The notes under the pieces are model-generated. The model had not been told where the DNA came from and searched no databases. It worked only from the letters and a program-made list of their open reading frames with translations. Shown here one piece after another: positions 15,779 through 24,063 of a DNA stretch of 34,364 nt. The position numbers and the translations under genes were made by a program. Where the stretch lies: NCBI GenBank assembly GCA_046496745.1, contig JAWOGQ010000034.1:1-34364 (forward strand), written 5' to 3'. Position 1 is the first letter of the stretch. Each line of letters begins with the position of its first letter. The stretch comes from JBNJGT01 sp046496745 (lineage in GTDB: Archaea > Nanobdellota > Nanobdellia > Woesearchaeales > JACJVW01).

Positions 15779-16491
15779 AGCCTTTCCAGGAATTGCTGGG
15801 GTATGTAATCCTTGTTTATCTTTTTTGCAGATCTGAATTCATCATATAGTGTGTCAAGGAGTTCTTCATGGCGTTTTGCTCTTTGTTCTCCAATAAAAGA
15901 GAGGTTCTCATAGAATACTTCGACTGTTTCAAGGTCTCTTGAAAGGCTTTTGTGTCCTTGTTTTGAAAGCTCTTCGCTATTGTGAGCGATATTCTTTCTC
16001 ATCAGCTCTGAGGTGACCTTGAGAACTGACCAGGACACATGGAGAAATGAATGATTTTCGATTTTTTCCTGGTACTCTTTTCTTGCATAGGCAAGCATTT
16101 TCTTGAGCCCGGTCGGAGGTGTATATGCAAGTCTCTTGTCATCCTTTTCTATTGCTTTTATCAGGCAATCATGTACACTTACCTGGGTATTATCAGATAG
16201 GTAATTGCATAAGCCTTCCAGGATAGATACTTGCTTTTCCTGGTCCTGCCTGAAGAGCATCTGGGAAAGTGGTTGTCCAAAATAACGGGTTTCCCATGGT
16301 AGTGATAAAGGGACACTTATGGAAAATTCTTCATCTTCTGGTTTTAATTGAAGCGAACAGTAGTTCTCATGGAGATATGGGTTATAGTCAAGTTGTATTG
16401 ATACGTCATCCATCATGTTGAGGTAGACTTTAGGCCTGTTGTGGAGCAATTGACGGGATATGATATCGGTAGAGGTGTATTTTTTTGTCAT
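15766..16491 (-). CDS. Uncharacterised soluble protein
   Basis: I do not recognise this 241-residue protein. It is predicted soluble, with a beta-rich first third (segments such as VYLNMMDDVSIQLDYN and EEFSISVPLSLPW) and a helical, charged remainder (KMLAYARKEYQEKIENH, EELLDTLYDEFRSAKKIN). ATG 16491 is chosen because a TTTATAAA box at 16514-16521 lies 26 bases upstream. The longer reading from GTG 16542 would place that box inside the gene. It is followed on the same strand by nothing; upstream are two further minus-strand genes with their own TATA boxes. Confidence 0.7.
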   Translation of the reverse strand: MTKKYTSTDIISRQLLHNRPKVYLNMMDDVSIQLDYNPYLHENYCSLQLKPEDEEFSISVPLSLPWETRYFGQPLSQMLFRQDQEKQVSILEGLCNYLSDNTQVSVHDCLIKAIEKDDKRLAYTPPTGLKKMLAYARKEYQEKIENHSFLHVSWSVLKVTSELMRKNIAHNSEELSKQGHKSLSRDLETVEVFYENLSFIGEQRAKRHEELLDTLYDEFRSAKKINKDYIPQQFLERLYFS

Positions 16492-16621
16492 AAATCTGAA
16501 AAATGGAATCCTGTTTATAAATCTTTTTACCTTTGTTATCACCCCCGAGTCATTCTAAAAACTTTTGAGCCTCTCACTTTGGATGAGGTGGTGAAAATTG
16601 TATCGGGTGTCCCAAATGTTA

Positions 16622-17257
16622 CTAGGTATGGATCTTTATCTTTGGGAGGAGGGTTGAGGCGCCAAGCTTTTCCTGGAGCTTCTTAGAAATTAGTGAGCCG
16701 ATTGGTTGTTTGCCTTTGTAAATGGTGGTTTCCACATGGACCTTTTTTATTGCCTCATCGAGGTCTTCTTTTCTTATGCGTCTTTTTTTCAGAAGATGGT
16801 GCAGGTACTCGTAATATTCCTTTATGCTCTTCTCGATATTCTGATTATTGCGGATCTTTTGTTCCAGCATCATGTATTGGTAGTATTCATCGAACCATCT
16901 TACTGTCCTTATCTCTTTTAGCTCTTCTATCAGGTTTTTGTCAGTTGCGTGCTTCTTGCAGAAGCGGATGATGTGGGGGTCGTGAATCCTTAGCCACCCG
17001 ATGCAGCTTAGATTGAACATTCGCCAGCATACCTGGTCCATGAACTGCTTGTTGGGTTTTACTTTGTCGAAAAGGTAGATGTACAGGTTTGCTATGTCCC
17101 TGGTGTTATTGATCAGTTGTGAGGCTTTATCGTAAAAAGCATTTAGGTTATTGTGATTGATGATGTCAATCAGTTCCTGTTCTATCTCGTCTGAGAGAAA
17201 TGCAGGTCTTTTGGTGTAATGGGCAATGACACTGTTTTTTATCTGGACTGGATGCAT
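16622..17257 (-). CDS. Uncharacterised helical protein
   Basis: The 211-residue protein is not recognised. It looks wholly alpha-helical and soluble, with hydrophobic heptad-like patches (ELIDIINHNNLNAFYDKASQ, DIANLYIYLFDKVK), aromatic-rich segments (RWFDEYYQYMMLE) and a basic stretch LLKKRRIRKEDL. Three cysteines are scattered and form no zinc motif. A TTTATAAA box at 17281-17288 is centred 27 bases before ATG 17257, so it should be a leaderless, independent transcript. It lies between the APH-domain protein gene and another unknown gene on the same strand, a possible functional neighbourhood. Confidence 0.7.
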   Translation of the reverse strand: MHPVQIKNSVIAHYTKRPAFLSDEIEQELIDIINHNNLNAFYDKASQLINNTRDIANLYIYLFDKVKPNKQFMDQVCWRMFNLSCIGWLRIHDPHIIRFCKKHATDKNLIEELKEIRTVRWFDEYYQYMMLEQKIRNNQNIEKSIKEYYEYLHHLLKKRRIRKEDLDEAIKKVHVETTIYKGKQPIGSLISKKLQEKLGASTLLPKIKIHT

Positions 17258-17311
17258 TAAAGTTGTGATGTACTCATTTTTTATAAATCATACTATTGAT
17301 ACATTCAACAC

Positions 17312-19705
17312 TTATATCTTACTGATGTATCTTACACTTTTACTGAGTAGCTCTATTTCAGGCTTGTGTTCTGGTAACGAGTGGGCAAGACTTTCCAATG
17401 CATGATCTGCATTTTTTCCGAGAGTTAAGGTAATGTTCTTATTTGATCCTGCACTCAAATAACCGCTTATTGACAGAAAAAGGTCTGCGGTGCAGAGGTT
17501 ATAGGCATCCTGCATTGCTTCTGGATCAATCTGTGGGCTGTGCAGGTTGTATTCCATAATGTAGCCTTTAAGAAAATCATTCTTCTCTTCTTTGGAAAAT
17601 ATCGAATAAGGATATAGTTCCAATAGCTTTGTCAAATCCCGGGCGACTGTCACTTCATATGGTCTTTCAAAGTCAATAAATGTCACATTGTGATCTGAGA
17701 CAATGACATTTTTCGGGTGACAGTCTTTACTGCAGCCAGTCGGGACTGCATCATATAGAAACAGCAATCTCTCATAGGCTTCAGTCAATTCCTGGAACAG
17801 AGTTTCGGGTAATTGGTCCTGGCAAGAGCTGATTCCCTTGACGTAATCACGAAGGGATTCTGTTGGCTGGATCAATGCGTGGTACCTGGCAAGACCTCGG
17901 AGTGTCATTGCAAGATTCCTGGATTCCTTTCCAGCTAATACTTGCTCATAGAGTGTTTCTCCTTTGGCAACGTTTACGATAAGGGTTCCTTCATTCTCAA
18001 AGAATGCCAAAGGTTCTTCAATCTTTATTTCAGGGTCATCTCTGAACTTTTCTGCGACATATCTTGTATGTTCATATGCTCTTTTTATAAGGCTCTTGTC
18101 TGGATTGCTTTTCAGGATAAGCCTGGACGACAAGAAAGCATTATCCGCAATAGTCTGTACTGTGTTTGATGTTGCATTAAGGGATTTCATATTGACGGTA
18201 TCAAGGTTATTGAGGAAATCAAGCCAGATATCCTGTGATTTCTTCTCAAGCAGGGATTCAAGACTACCTTCTCCAACTTCTTTTGTGAGCCAGTCCTTGA
18301 GTTTGCTTGCTTCATAGAGGTCTGCTGAATCATCAAGGCTTTTTCGGAATGATTCGAGGAACAATGCGTGAAGGCATTTTGAAGCTAGGCTGTCTTTTAA
18401 GGCAGTCTTTGTATAGGTTTGCATATTACTAAGGGCTGCAGTATACTTTCTTTTGTCCAGGTCAAAATAGGCCTTCTGGATTGTCCATTGATCACCATCT
18501 TCAGCGATATGGCTGCAAGTCTCATTTACGAGCTTGTACAGGGGTAAGAATAAATGGTTTATGACACCGCCACGAATGATGCTTGATTCATCGTTCATCT
18601 TCCAGGCCAATCCTTTGTCCAACCAGTCGAGAGCCAGGTTCATATCGCCATTTTTTATGTGTTGCTCTGCGTATTCAATGAAATATACAGGTCTTGTGTT
18701 GCTCATCTGGTCTAGTTGTTCAATTCTTGATTGTGGTGAGGATTTTAGCTGGTAAGAAAGACCTCCGAATGGTTTGTAGTCAAGATTAAGATTTTTCTGC
18801 CTGTAAAAGAAATCAATAAGGAGGAATGAGACAAGAAATGGCACGGAATATTCTGCGCTGATGGTCTGGAGGGGAAATCCCATGTTGAAATTGTTAATCG
18901 TGTTCAGGGTATAATTGATTCCATTTGTGGCGAGCATCGAGTAGAAGAAAGGTTCAGGATTCTCTTTTGCCCATGAGAAAGGGTTTTCTTTTTTGCTTCT
19001 TCTGTATAATGAATAGGCTGCAAGACCAAGCAGGAAATATAATGAGGTACTGTAATCATGGCTTGTTGCTGAAGATTTTTCTCTTGTTTCAAGATCTATC
19101 TTTCTCATCCGTTTTGCATTGTCGCTGAATACAACATAATCTCCATCTTTACTATAGAAGAACATTCTTCCTATGTTTATGTGTTGGTCCAGTATGAGTT
19201 CTAATTCACCTGATTTTGAAACCTGGTAGATTCCTCTCTTACCTTTGTTATCATTTTCAGGTGTTTCAATCCCAATTCTTTCGCAGAGTTCTCTCACTTT
19301 GTTATGGTTGGCTGAAAAAAGGATGTGCTCATTGTCAGGTGATTCCTGGATTGTTGTCTCGTCATAAGTTATTTCTCTTTCCAGGGAATATCCATTTCGA
19401 AGATTGCTTTGTTTATTTTTAATGGAGGAGATGAGCTCTTTAACCTGTCCATTCCTGATATCTAATTCCTCTATTTCCAGGGGTGCTTTTGTGTAATATA
19501 CTGGTGCAGCTCCGTAGGCTGTATGCTTATGTTCGTATTCAAATATTTGGTTTGGATCTATAGTGTTAAAGCAGGTGTATAGAAGAGTGCCCATAAGACC
19601 AGTCATGAGGATATTCTTTGCTTTCTTTGTTCCGGCTTTTATCCTGAGCCATCTCAGAAGTTTAGGGTCTTTTTGGGCATTGTTAATGTCTTGGTCCAAG
19701 GACAT
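17312..19705 (-). CDS. Multidomain membrane protein with C-terminal APH-like kinase domain
   Basis: The protein has 797 residues and an unusual layout. There is a membrane helix near 33-47, then a beta-rich segment (about 115-215) with two propeller-like blades (NEHILFSANHNKVREL, DGDYVVFSDNAKRMRKIDL). Three more hydrophobic helices follow at about 220-237, 250-270 and 285-300. A helical region with a TPR-like unit (FIEYAEQHIKNGDMNLALDW, about 335) comes next. The C-terminal domain (about 540-797) is of the aminoglycoside/choline phosphotransferase type, with catalytic loop SKDCHPKNVIV near 658-668 and metal-binding VTFIDFER near 672-679. The kinase part should be cytosolic. Substrate is unknown: a sugar, lipid head group or protein is possible. 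ATG 19705 is 27 bases from a TTTATAAAT box. Confidence 0.75.
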   Translation of the reverse strand: MSLDQDINNAQKDPKLLRWLRIKAGTKKAKNILMTGLMGTLLYTCFNTIDPNQIFEYEHKHTAYGAAPVYYTKAPLEIEELDIRNGQVKELISSIKNKQSNLRNGYSLEREITYDETTIQESPDNEHILFSANHNKVRELCERIGIETPENDNKGKRGIYQVSKSGELELILDQHINIGRMFFYSKDGDYVVFSDNAKRMRKIDLETREKSSATSHDYSTSLYFLLGLAAYSLYRRSKKENPFSWAKENPEPFFYSMLATNGINYTLNTINNFNMGFPLQTISAEYSVPFLVSFLLIDFFYRQKNLNLDYKPFGGLSYQLKSSPQSRIEQLDQMSNTRPVYFIEYAEQHIKNGDMNLALDWLDKGLAWKMNDESSIIRGGVINHLFLPLYKLVNETCSHIAEDGDQWTIQKAYFDLDKRKYTAALSNMQTYTKTALKDSLASKCLHALFLESFRKSLDDSADLYEASKLKDWLTKEVGEGSLESLLEKKSQDIWLDFLNNLDTVNMKSLNATSNTVQTIADNAFLSSRLILKSNPDKSLIKRAYEHTRYVAEKFRDDPEIKIEEPLAFFENEGTLIVNVAKGETLYEQVLAGKESRNLAMTLRGLARYHALIQPTESLRDYVKGISSCQDQLPETLFQELTEAYERLLFLYDAVPTGCSKDCHPKNVIVSDHNVTFIDFERPYEVTVARDLTKLLELYPYSIFSKEEKNDFLKGYIMEYNLHSPQIDPEAMQDAYNLCTADLFLSISGYLSAGSNKNITLTLGKNADHALESLAHSLPEHKPEIELLSKSVRYISKI

Positions 19706-19728
19706 GGGTTACAGGGGTTGATTTTAAT

Positions 19729-19738
19729 TTATAAACTT
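19729..19738 (-). promoter_or_regulatory. TATA box of the APH-domain membrane protein
   Basis: On the minus strand the sequence reads GTTTATAAAT, centred about 27 bases before ATG 19705, as expected for leaderless transcription. Confidence 0.6.
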
Positions 19739-19804
19739 TGAGGTGGTAACAGTTAGGGGCTGTTATCAGAAAAGCATTTAACTGTTGACTTATTCATTGG
19801 TAGG

Positions 19805-21709
19805 ATGTTCTCGCTTAAATCGTCTTTCAAGCCCCAGGGAAGCCAGCCTGCGGCAATCAGGAAACTTGTGGAATCTAAGCAGTTCCAGACATTGCTTGGG
19901 GTTACAGGGTCTGGCAAGACTTTCACTATGGCAAATGTGATTGGAAAGCTCAATAAGCCTACATTGGTGATTGCGCATAACAAGACGCTTGCGGCCCAGC
20001 TTTATAATGAGTTCAAGGAATTCTTCCCGAAAAACCGGGTGGAGTATTTTGTGTCATACTATGACTATTATCAGCCTGAGTCATATATTCCACAAAAGGA
20101 CCAGTATATCGAGAAGGATGCGCAGATCAATCCTAAGATAGAGCAGATGCGTCTCTCTGCAACCGCTTCTATCCTTTCACGCCGGGATACTATTGTGGTG
20201 AGTTCTGTTTCCTGTATCTATGGCCTGGGAAATCCTGAGAACTACCGTGATCTGGGTTTTGAGTTGTCTGTAGGGCAGAAGATAGATCGACGGGATCTGA
20301 TTGCAAAGCTTATCAATATCCAGTATGAGAGGAATGATACTGAGCTTATGCCTGGGCGGTTCAGGGTGAAAGGGGATACTATTGACCTGATCCCTGCATA
20401 TTTCAATAATATAATCCGTATAGAACTTTTCGGGAATGAGATTGATGCGATCAGGGAACTTGATAAGACAACGCTTGCGCAAAATGAAGATATGAAATAT
20501 TTTTATGTATATCCTGCAAGGCATTTCGTGATTCCTGAGGATGAGAAGCAGAGCGCAATCGCATCGATCAGGGATGAGCTTGAGGAGCAGCTGCCAAAGC
20601 TTGGGATGATCGAAGCGCACAGGTTGCGGCAAAGGACCTTGTATGATATTGAGATGATAGAAGAGACAGGGTATTGCAAGGGAATAGAGAATTATTCCCG
20701 GCATTTTGATTTCAGGAAGGCAGGAGAGGCGCCATATACATTGCTTGATTATTTTCCTGGTGATTTTTTGATGTTCATTGATGAGAGCCATCAGACAATA
20801 CCTCAATTGCATGGGATGTACAAGGGTGATTATTCCAGGAAAAAGGCTCTGGTTGACTATGGCTTTCGTCTGCCAAGCGCTTTTGATAACAGGCCTTTGC
20901 AGTTCCATGAGTTCGAGAAATGGATGAAGAGGGTTGTTTTTGTTTCGGCGACTCCTGGCGATTATGAGCGGAAGAATTCACGTGTTGTTGAGCAACTTAT
21001 CCGGCCAACTGGGCTTGTGGATCCGCCTGTTGAGGTGCGAAAGACAGAGGGGCAGATACCTGATGTACTGGAAGAGATAAGGAAGACAGTGGAGAAGGGT
21101 TACAGGGTCCTTCTCACCACGCTTACAAAGAAGCTTGCAGAGGAGCTTACTGATTTTCTGGCTGAAAAGAATGTGAAGACGCGTTACCTGCATTCTGAGA
21201 TTGACACGCTTGAACGAAGTGAGATAATCAGGGAACTCAGGCTGGGAAGTTTTGATGTGCTTGTGGGAATAAACCTTTTGCGAGAAGGGCTTGATCTTCC
21301 TGAGGTAGGTCTTATCGGAATACTTGATGCTGACAAGGAGGGGTTCTTGAGGGATTATAGAAGCCTGATCCAGATCATAGGGCGTGCTGCGCGTAACGTT
21401 GAGTCAAAGGTCATAATGTATGGGGACAGAATGACACAATCCATGAAACAGGCGATAGATGAGACAAACCGTCGTCGTGAGGTGCAGATGGAGCATAATC
21501 GTAAGCATAAGATCATTCCCCAGACTATCCAGAAGCCGATCAAGGCAAAAAGCGTTGAAATCAAGGATACCAAGCATATTCCAAAAAAAGATATTCCTAA
21601 TCTTATCATAGAGCTTGAAAGTGAGATGCAGGAGGCTGCTGAAAGGCTTGATTTTGAAAGGGCAATAGAGCTTAGAGAACGAGTAAGGAAGTTGAAGGAG
21701 GGATCATGA
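19805..21709 (+). CDS. uvrB: UvrB, excinuclease ABC subunit B
   Basis: The 634-residue protein is a full-length UvrB, the helicase-like damage-verification subunit handed DNA by UvrA and joined by UvrC. Motif I reads GVTGSGKTFTMAN (about 33-45). The beta-hairpin segment YYDYYQPESYIP is intact (about 92). The DEAD-like motif reads FIDESHQTIPQLHGMYKGD (about 323). Motifs V and VI are INLLREGLDLPEVGL and QIIGRAARN. A C-terminal UVR helix pair (about 597-632, EAAERLDFERAIELRERVRK) is the UvrC contact. ATG 19805 gives the usual N terminus. The promoter is weak, with a possible ATTTAAC at 19773. Its TGA overlaps the ATG of the Cys-rich gene. Confidence 0.98.
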   Translation: MFSLKSSFKPQGSQPAAIRKLVESKQFQTLLGVTGSGKTFTMANVIGKLNKPTLVIAHNKTLAAQLYNEFKEFFPKNRVEYFVSYYDYYQPESYIPQKDQYIEKDAQINPKIEQMRLSATASILSRRDTIVVSSVSCIYGLGNPENYRDLGFELSVGQKIDRRDLIAKLINIQYERNDTELMPGRFRVKGDTIDLIPAYFNNIIRIELFGNEIDAIRELDKTTLAQNEDMKYFYVYPARHFVIPEDEKQSAIASIRDELEEQLPKLGMIEAHRLRQRTLYDIEMIEETGYCKGIENYSRHFDFRKAGEAPYTLLDYFPGDFLMFIDESHQTIPQLHGMYKGDYSRKKALVDYGFRLPSAFDNRPLQFHEFEKWMKRVVFVSATPGDYERKNSRVVEQLIRPTGLVDPPVEVRKTEGQIPDVLEEIRKTVEKGYRVLLTTLTKKLAEELTDFLAEKNVKTRYLHSEIDTLERSEIIRELRLGSFDVLVGINLLREGLDLPEVGLIGILDADKEGFLRDYRSLIQIIGRAARNVESKVIMYGDRMTQSMKQAIDETNRRREVQMEHNRKHKIIPQTIQKPIKAKSVEIKDTKHIPKKDIPNLIIELESEMQEAAERLDFERAIELRERVRKLKEGS

Positions 21710-22149
21710 AGCGGACTGTCTCAAACGTGTGTGTTATTGGAGACCTTATCTGCATGGGATGCTGTGGTCGTGACTATGGGTCCCGTGAAGAGGTGACTGA
21801 ATCCATTCGTGAGAATACACGGGAGTTCAGAAATCATGATCTTATCTCTTTTCGTGACAGGGCAAACTGCATTCGTTCCAGCGGGGTCTGTCGTAATGTG
21901 ATATTTGCAAACAAGAAGGAAACTCAGGTAATGTGCCCTTTGCACCCGGAGGTGTGCGGGGAGGATATGCGTGTTGGTCACTGCGATGTAAAGTACTTGT
22001 GCAAGGCTGCATATCTATTCAGGGAGTGGGACAGAGAAAAGCAGGATGATTTCATAGAATTCATCAAGAGGAAGAACCTGGACTGGTTCACTTTTTCCAT
22101 GGGCATGGATGATGACAGCCTGCTTGAGGAATTTGAAGCTATTGGATAG
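21706..22149 (+). CDS. Cysteine-rich protein coupled to uvrB
   Basis: The 147-residue protein overlaps uvrB by four bases (ATGA), so it is probably translated by the same ribosomes. It has eleven cysteines: C9, C16 and a MGCCG cluster near 19-20, ANCIRSSGVCRNV near 55-62, then MCPLHPEVCGEDMRVGHCDVKYLC with histidines between about 77 and 100. The last 45 residues form an acidic helical tail. The spacing suggests metal binding, either zinc or an iron-sulfur cluster. I do not recognise a family. Coupling to uvrB makes a role in DNA repair or in redox sensing worth considering, but this rests on context only. Confidence 0.7.
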   Translation: MKRTVSNVCVIGDLICMGCCGRDYGSREEVTESIRENTREFRNHDLISFRDRANCIRSSGVCRNVIFANKKETQVMCPLHPEVCGEDMRVGHCDVKYLCKAAYLFREWDREKQDDFIEFIKRKNLDWFTFSMGMDDDSLLEEFEAIG

Positions 22150-22945
22150 GCACCTTTGGAGCTATATGGATCATCTCTTCTGTAAGGTCCTGGCCTTTGC
22201 TCTCTATTGAACGAACCTCAAATAGGAATCTTACTTTTCCATTCTCCTGGTCTGATCTCAGTATCACGTTATGACCAAGAGCGGCTGAGTTGCCCATTGC
22301 AAGTCCTTGCTTGTCACAGAATGCTTTTATTCTTCTTATAGCTTCATTCCTTATGTTACTTTTTCTTTCAGTCCTTTCAAAATAGGAGTATCCTGCAGGT
22401 GCACGGGTCTCACTTATTATGAATATGGAGTTTTTCTTGTCACTATATACACCTGGCTTCTGGAGATCCACGTGCATGACAAAAGAATGGTGAACATGCT
22501 GGATCATCTCTTCGATCTGGTCTTGCATTTCCTTGTCTCCAATGTACATTGCTACTTTCTTGTAGGTGCCAAGGAGCCTGCGGGTCTGGAGGAAATCCTT
22601 GTTCTTTATGTCTTTTTTAACTTCCTTGTCAAGTCGTTGAAGGATATCCTGTGTTTTTGAGGTCAATTCCTTATCTGAAATGGTATTATTTTTTGTCTGG
22701 TAATAAAGATCCTTTACTTTATTGTGAGTGTCTTTGCTTATTGCAAGTGCTGATTGGGCACTCATGAGGATAATCAAGGCGGTGGTTACTCCTTTGAGGA
22801 ATCGTTGTTTGTTTTTCCTGAGGCCTTCTTTGAAGAATTTTGCGAATCTGTTAGTAAAAAGGTGCTTGCCTACTATGTGTTCAAGATGTTTTTCTCTTGT
22901 CTCAAGACCTTTGGCTTCTTTTAGTACTTTGCGTTCGATATCCAT
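22139..22945 (-). CDS. Membrane-anchored or exported hypothetical protein
   Basis: The 268-residue protein starts with about 50 basic, helical residues. A hydrophobic segment KGVTTALIILMSAQSALAIS follows at about 51-70; its SALA end resembles a signal-peptidase site, but the long N-region also fits a type II membrane anchor. A helical region (75-150, KDTHNKVKDLYYQTKNN and similar) is followed by a beta-rich C-terminal domain (150-268, FVMHVDLQKPGVYSDKK, NVILRSDQENGKVRFLFEVRS) that should be outside. I do not recognise a family. A TTTAAATATA element at 22965-22974 is in place for ATG 22945 and overlaps the stop codon of the GH15 gene just upstream. Confidence 0.7.
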   Translation of the reverse strand: MDIERKVLKEAKGLETREKHLEHIVGKHLFTNRFAKFFKEGLRKNKQRFLKGVTTALIILMSAQSALAISKDTHNKVKDLYYQTKNNTISDKELTSKTQDILQRLDKEVKKDIKNKDFLQTRRLLGTYKKVAMYIGDKEMQDQIEEMIQHVHHSFVMHVDLQKPGVYSDKKNSIFIISETRAPAGYSYFERTERKSNIRNEAIRRIKAFCDKQGLAMGNSAALGHNVILRSDQENGKVRFLFEVRSIESKGQDLTEEMIHIAPKVPIQ

Positions 22946-22970
22946 GAACTAGTCATAAGTCAGAATATAT

Positions 22971-23990
22971 TTAAATTTTTAGTTTGTCTGTTGCAATTAT
23001 GAACATGGAATGTGACCAACAGAGGGGGGAGACACTTACCTGGATATTGTTGTCGAAGATCTGTTCTGGTATGTTATCATCTTTCAGATCATGGAGGACC
23101 TTATTGTAGTATCTCAATGCTTTTTTCCTGTTGATGTTGGCGTAGTATATGGCCATCCAGAAATTGAGGAGGGGCCAGTAGCCTGACCCTTTTTTTCTGT
23201 GGTAGCTGCCGTACATCCAGCCGTCGTATTCATCGTGCTCGTAGCGGTGGATGCCGCTTTTGGTTGAAAGCTTTTGTTCTATGAGTTCCACGGTCTTTTG
23301 CATGCGCTTATCATCTGGAGGTATGATCTTTGCAGGCCATACAAGACCAAGGAGTGAGGTATCAATACGTGTGTCATTTATTTTTCCTTTGGAGCGGAAA
23401 AAATATTCTTTGAAACTTTCCAGCACATGGCGCATCTGTCTGGCTGTTTGTCTCCATCTCTTGTTGGGGATGATCTTGTCAGCGCATTCAAGGCCTCTTG
23501 CGCATATTGCAAGTGAGTAGGTGAAATTCTCTTTCAGGTCAGGGAAGCAAAATCTTTCTTCCCATAAGTCCTGTGTAATGCAGTCAAAATGATCTTTTTT
23601 CCAGAGATTACAAATGGCATCTGCTGCCAGGGTGATTAGTTTTGTCTGGTCGGAGTTTGTCTCTTTTACATGCTCATAGGCTGTGATCAGAACACTTCCT
23701 GTCTGGTCAGGCTGAAAATGGTGGAGAGCTTTCTTTCCATTGATGTAGTATTTCTCATAGAAGAGGCCTTTGTCCTGGGCTTTCAGGCACCAATCAAGGT
23801 ATTTCTCCTGTATGGGAATATCAAGGATGCGGGCTGCCTTGCAGGTGTACATGGCATCCCGGGGCCAGACAAACCTGTAGTTCTTTGCCTCTTTTCTTGT
23901 ATAAGGGGCTGCGACCAGTGCGCCATTTGGCCTGGAGCAGTCTTTTATGACCTTTCTGGTCTTTGTCATGAGCTTTTCTTGCATTTTCAT
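22971..23990 (-). CDS. GH15 glucoamylase-like glycoside hydrolase, catalytic barrel only
   Basis: The 339-residue protein matches the (alpha/alpha)6 barrel of glycoside hydrolase family 15, which releases glucose from the ends of starch- or trehalose-like glucans. NYRFVWPRDAMYTCKAAR (about 34-51) is the substrate-site RDA motif. LWEERFCF near 141 carries the predicted acid glutamate. GSYHRKKGSGYWPLLNFWMA follows, and IPEQIFDNN near 307 with PLCWSHSMFI supplies the base region. Archaeal members usually have an added N-terminal beta-sandwich, which is absent here, as is a signal peptide, so it should act in the cytosol. ATG 23990 is used; longer readings would cross the promoter. The leader carries one copy of a 27-base repeat. 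Confidence 0.85.
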   Translation of the reverse strand: MKMQEKLMTKTRKVIKDCSRPNGALVAAPYTRKEAKNYRFVWPRDAMYTCKAARILDIPIQEKYLDWCLKAQDKGLFYEKYYINGKKALHHFQPDQTGSVLITAYEHVKETNSDQTKLITLAADAICNLWKKDHFDCITQDLWEERFCFPDLKENFTYSLAICARGLECADKIIPNKRWRQTARQMRHVLESFKEYFFRSKGKINDTRIDTSLLGLVWPAKIIPPDDKRMQKTVELIEQKLSTKSGIHRYEHDEYDGWMYGSYHRKKGSGYWPLLNFWMAIYYANINRKKALRYYNKVLHDLKDDNIPEQIFDNNIQVSVSPLCWSHSMFIIATDKLKI

Positions 23991-23998
23991 AAAGATGG

Positions 23999-24025
23999 AT
24001 GGACTACTGTCCAGAGAAATCAGGA
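23999..24025 (+). repeat. 27-base exact repeat, copy 1 (GH15 leader)
   Basis: This stretch is identical to the reverse complement of 29239-29265. It contains the hairpin core TGGAC-AGTA-GTCCA on the minus strand. Here it lies between the TATA element and start codon of the GH15 gene. Read on the plus strand it ends a short open frame in WTTVQRNQEQ, the same frame as the coding copy. Confidence 0.9.
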
Positions 24026-24031
24026 GCAATA

Positions 24032-24043
24032 AAATTTTATAAC
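24032..24043. promoter_or_regulatory. Palindromic TATA region driving divergent genes
   Basis: ATAAAATTTTAT is a perfect palindrome flanked by ATAAC. On the plus strand it is about 26 bases before ATG 24064 (VTT protein). On the minus strand it should start transcription near 24012, giving the GH15 gene a short leader that includes the 27-base repeat. Confidence 0.55.
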
Positions 24044-24063
24044 CTGATTTATTGATGATATAT

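Noticed and set aside
20177..20908. Long open frame of 243 codons on the minus strand inside uvrB
   Set aside because: It is wholly antisense to well-conserved UvrB motifs, has no promoter and no recognisable protein features.
23670..24032. Plus-strand frame ending in WTTVQRNQEQ
   Set aside because: Mostly antisense to GH15. Only the last residues, within the 27-base repeat, echo the TPR protein; it is reported as a repeat rather than a gene.
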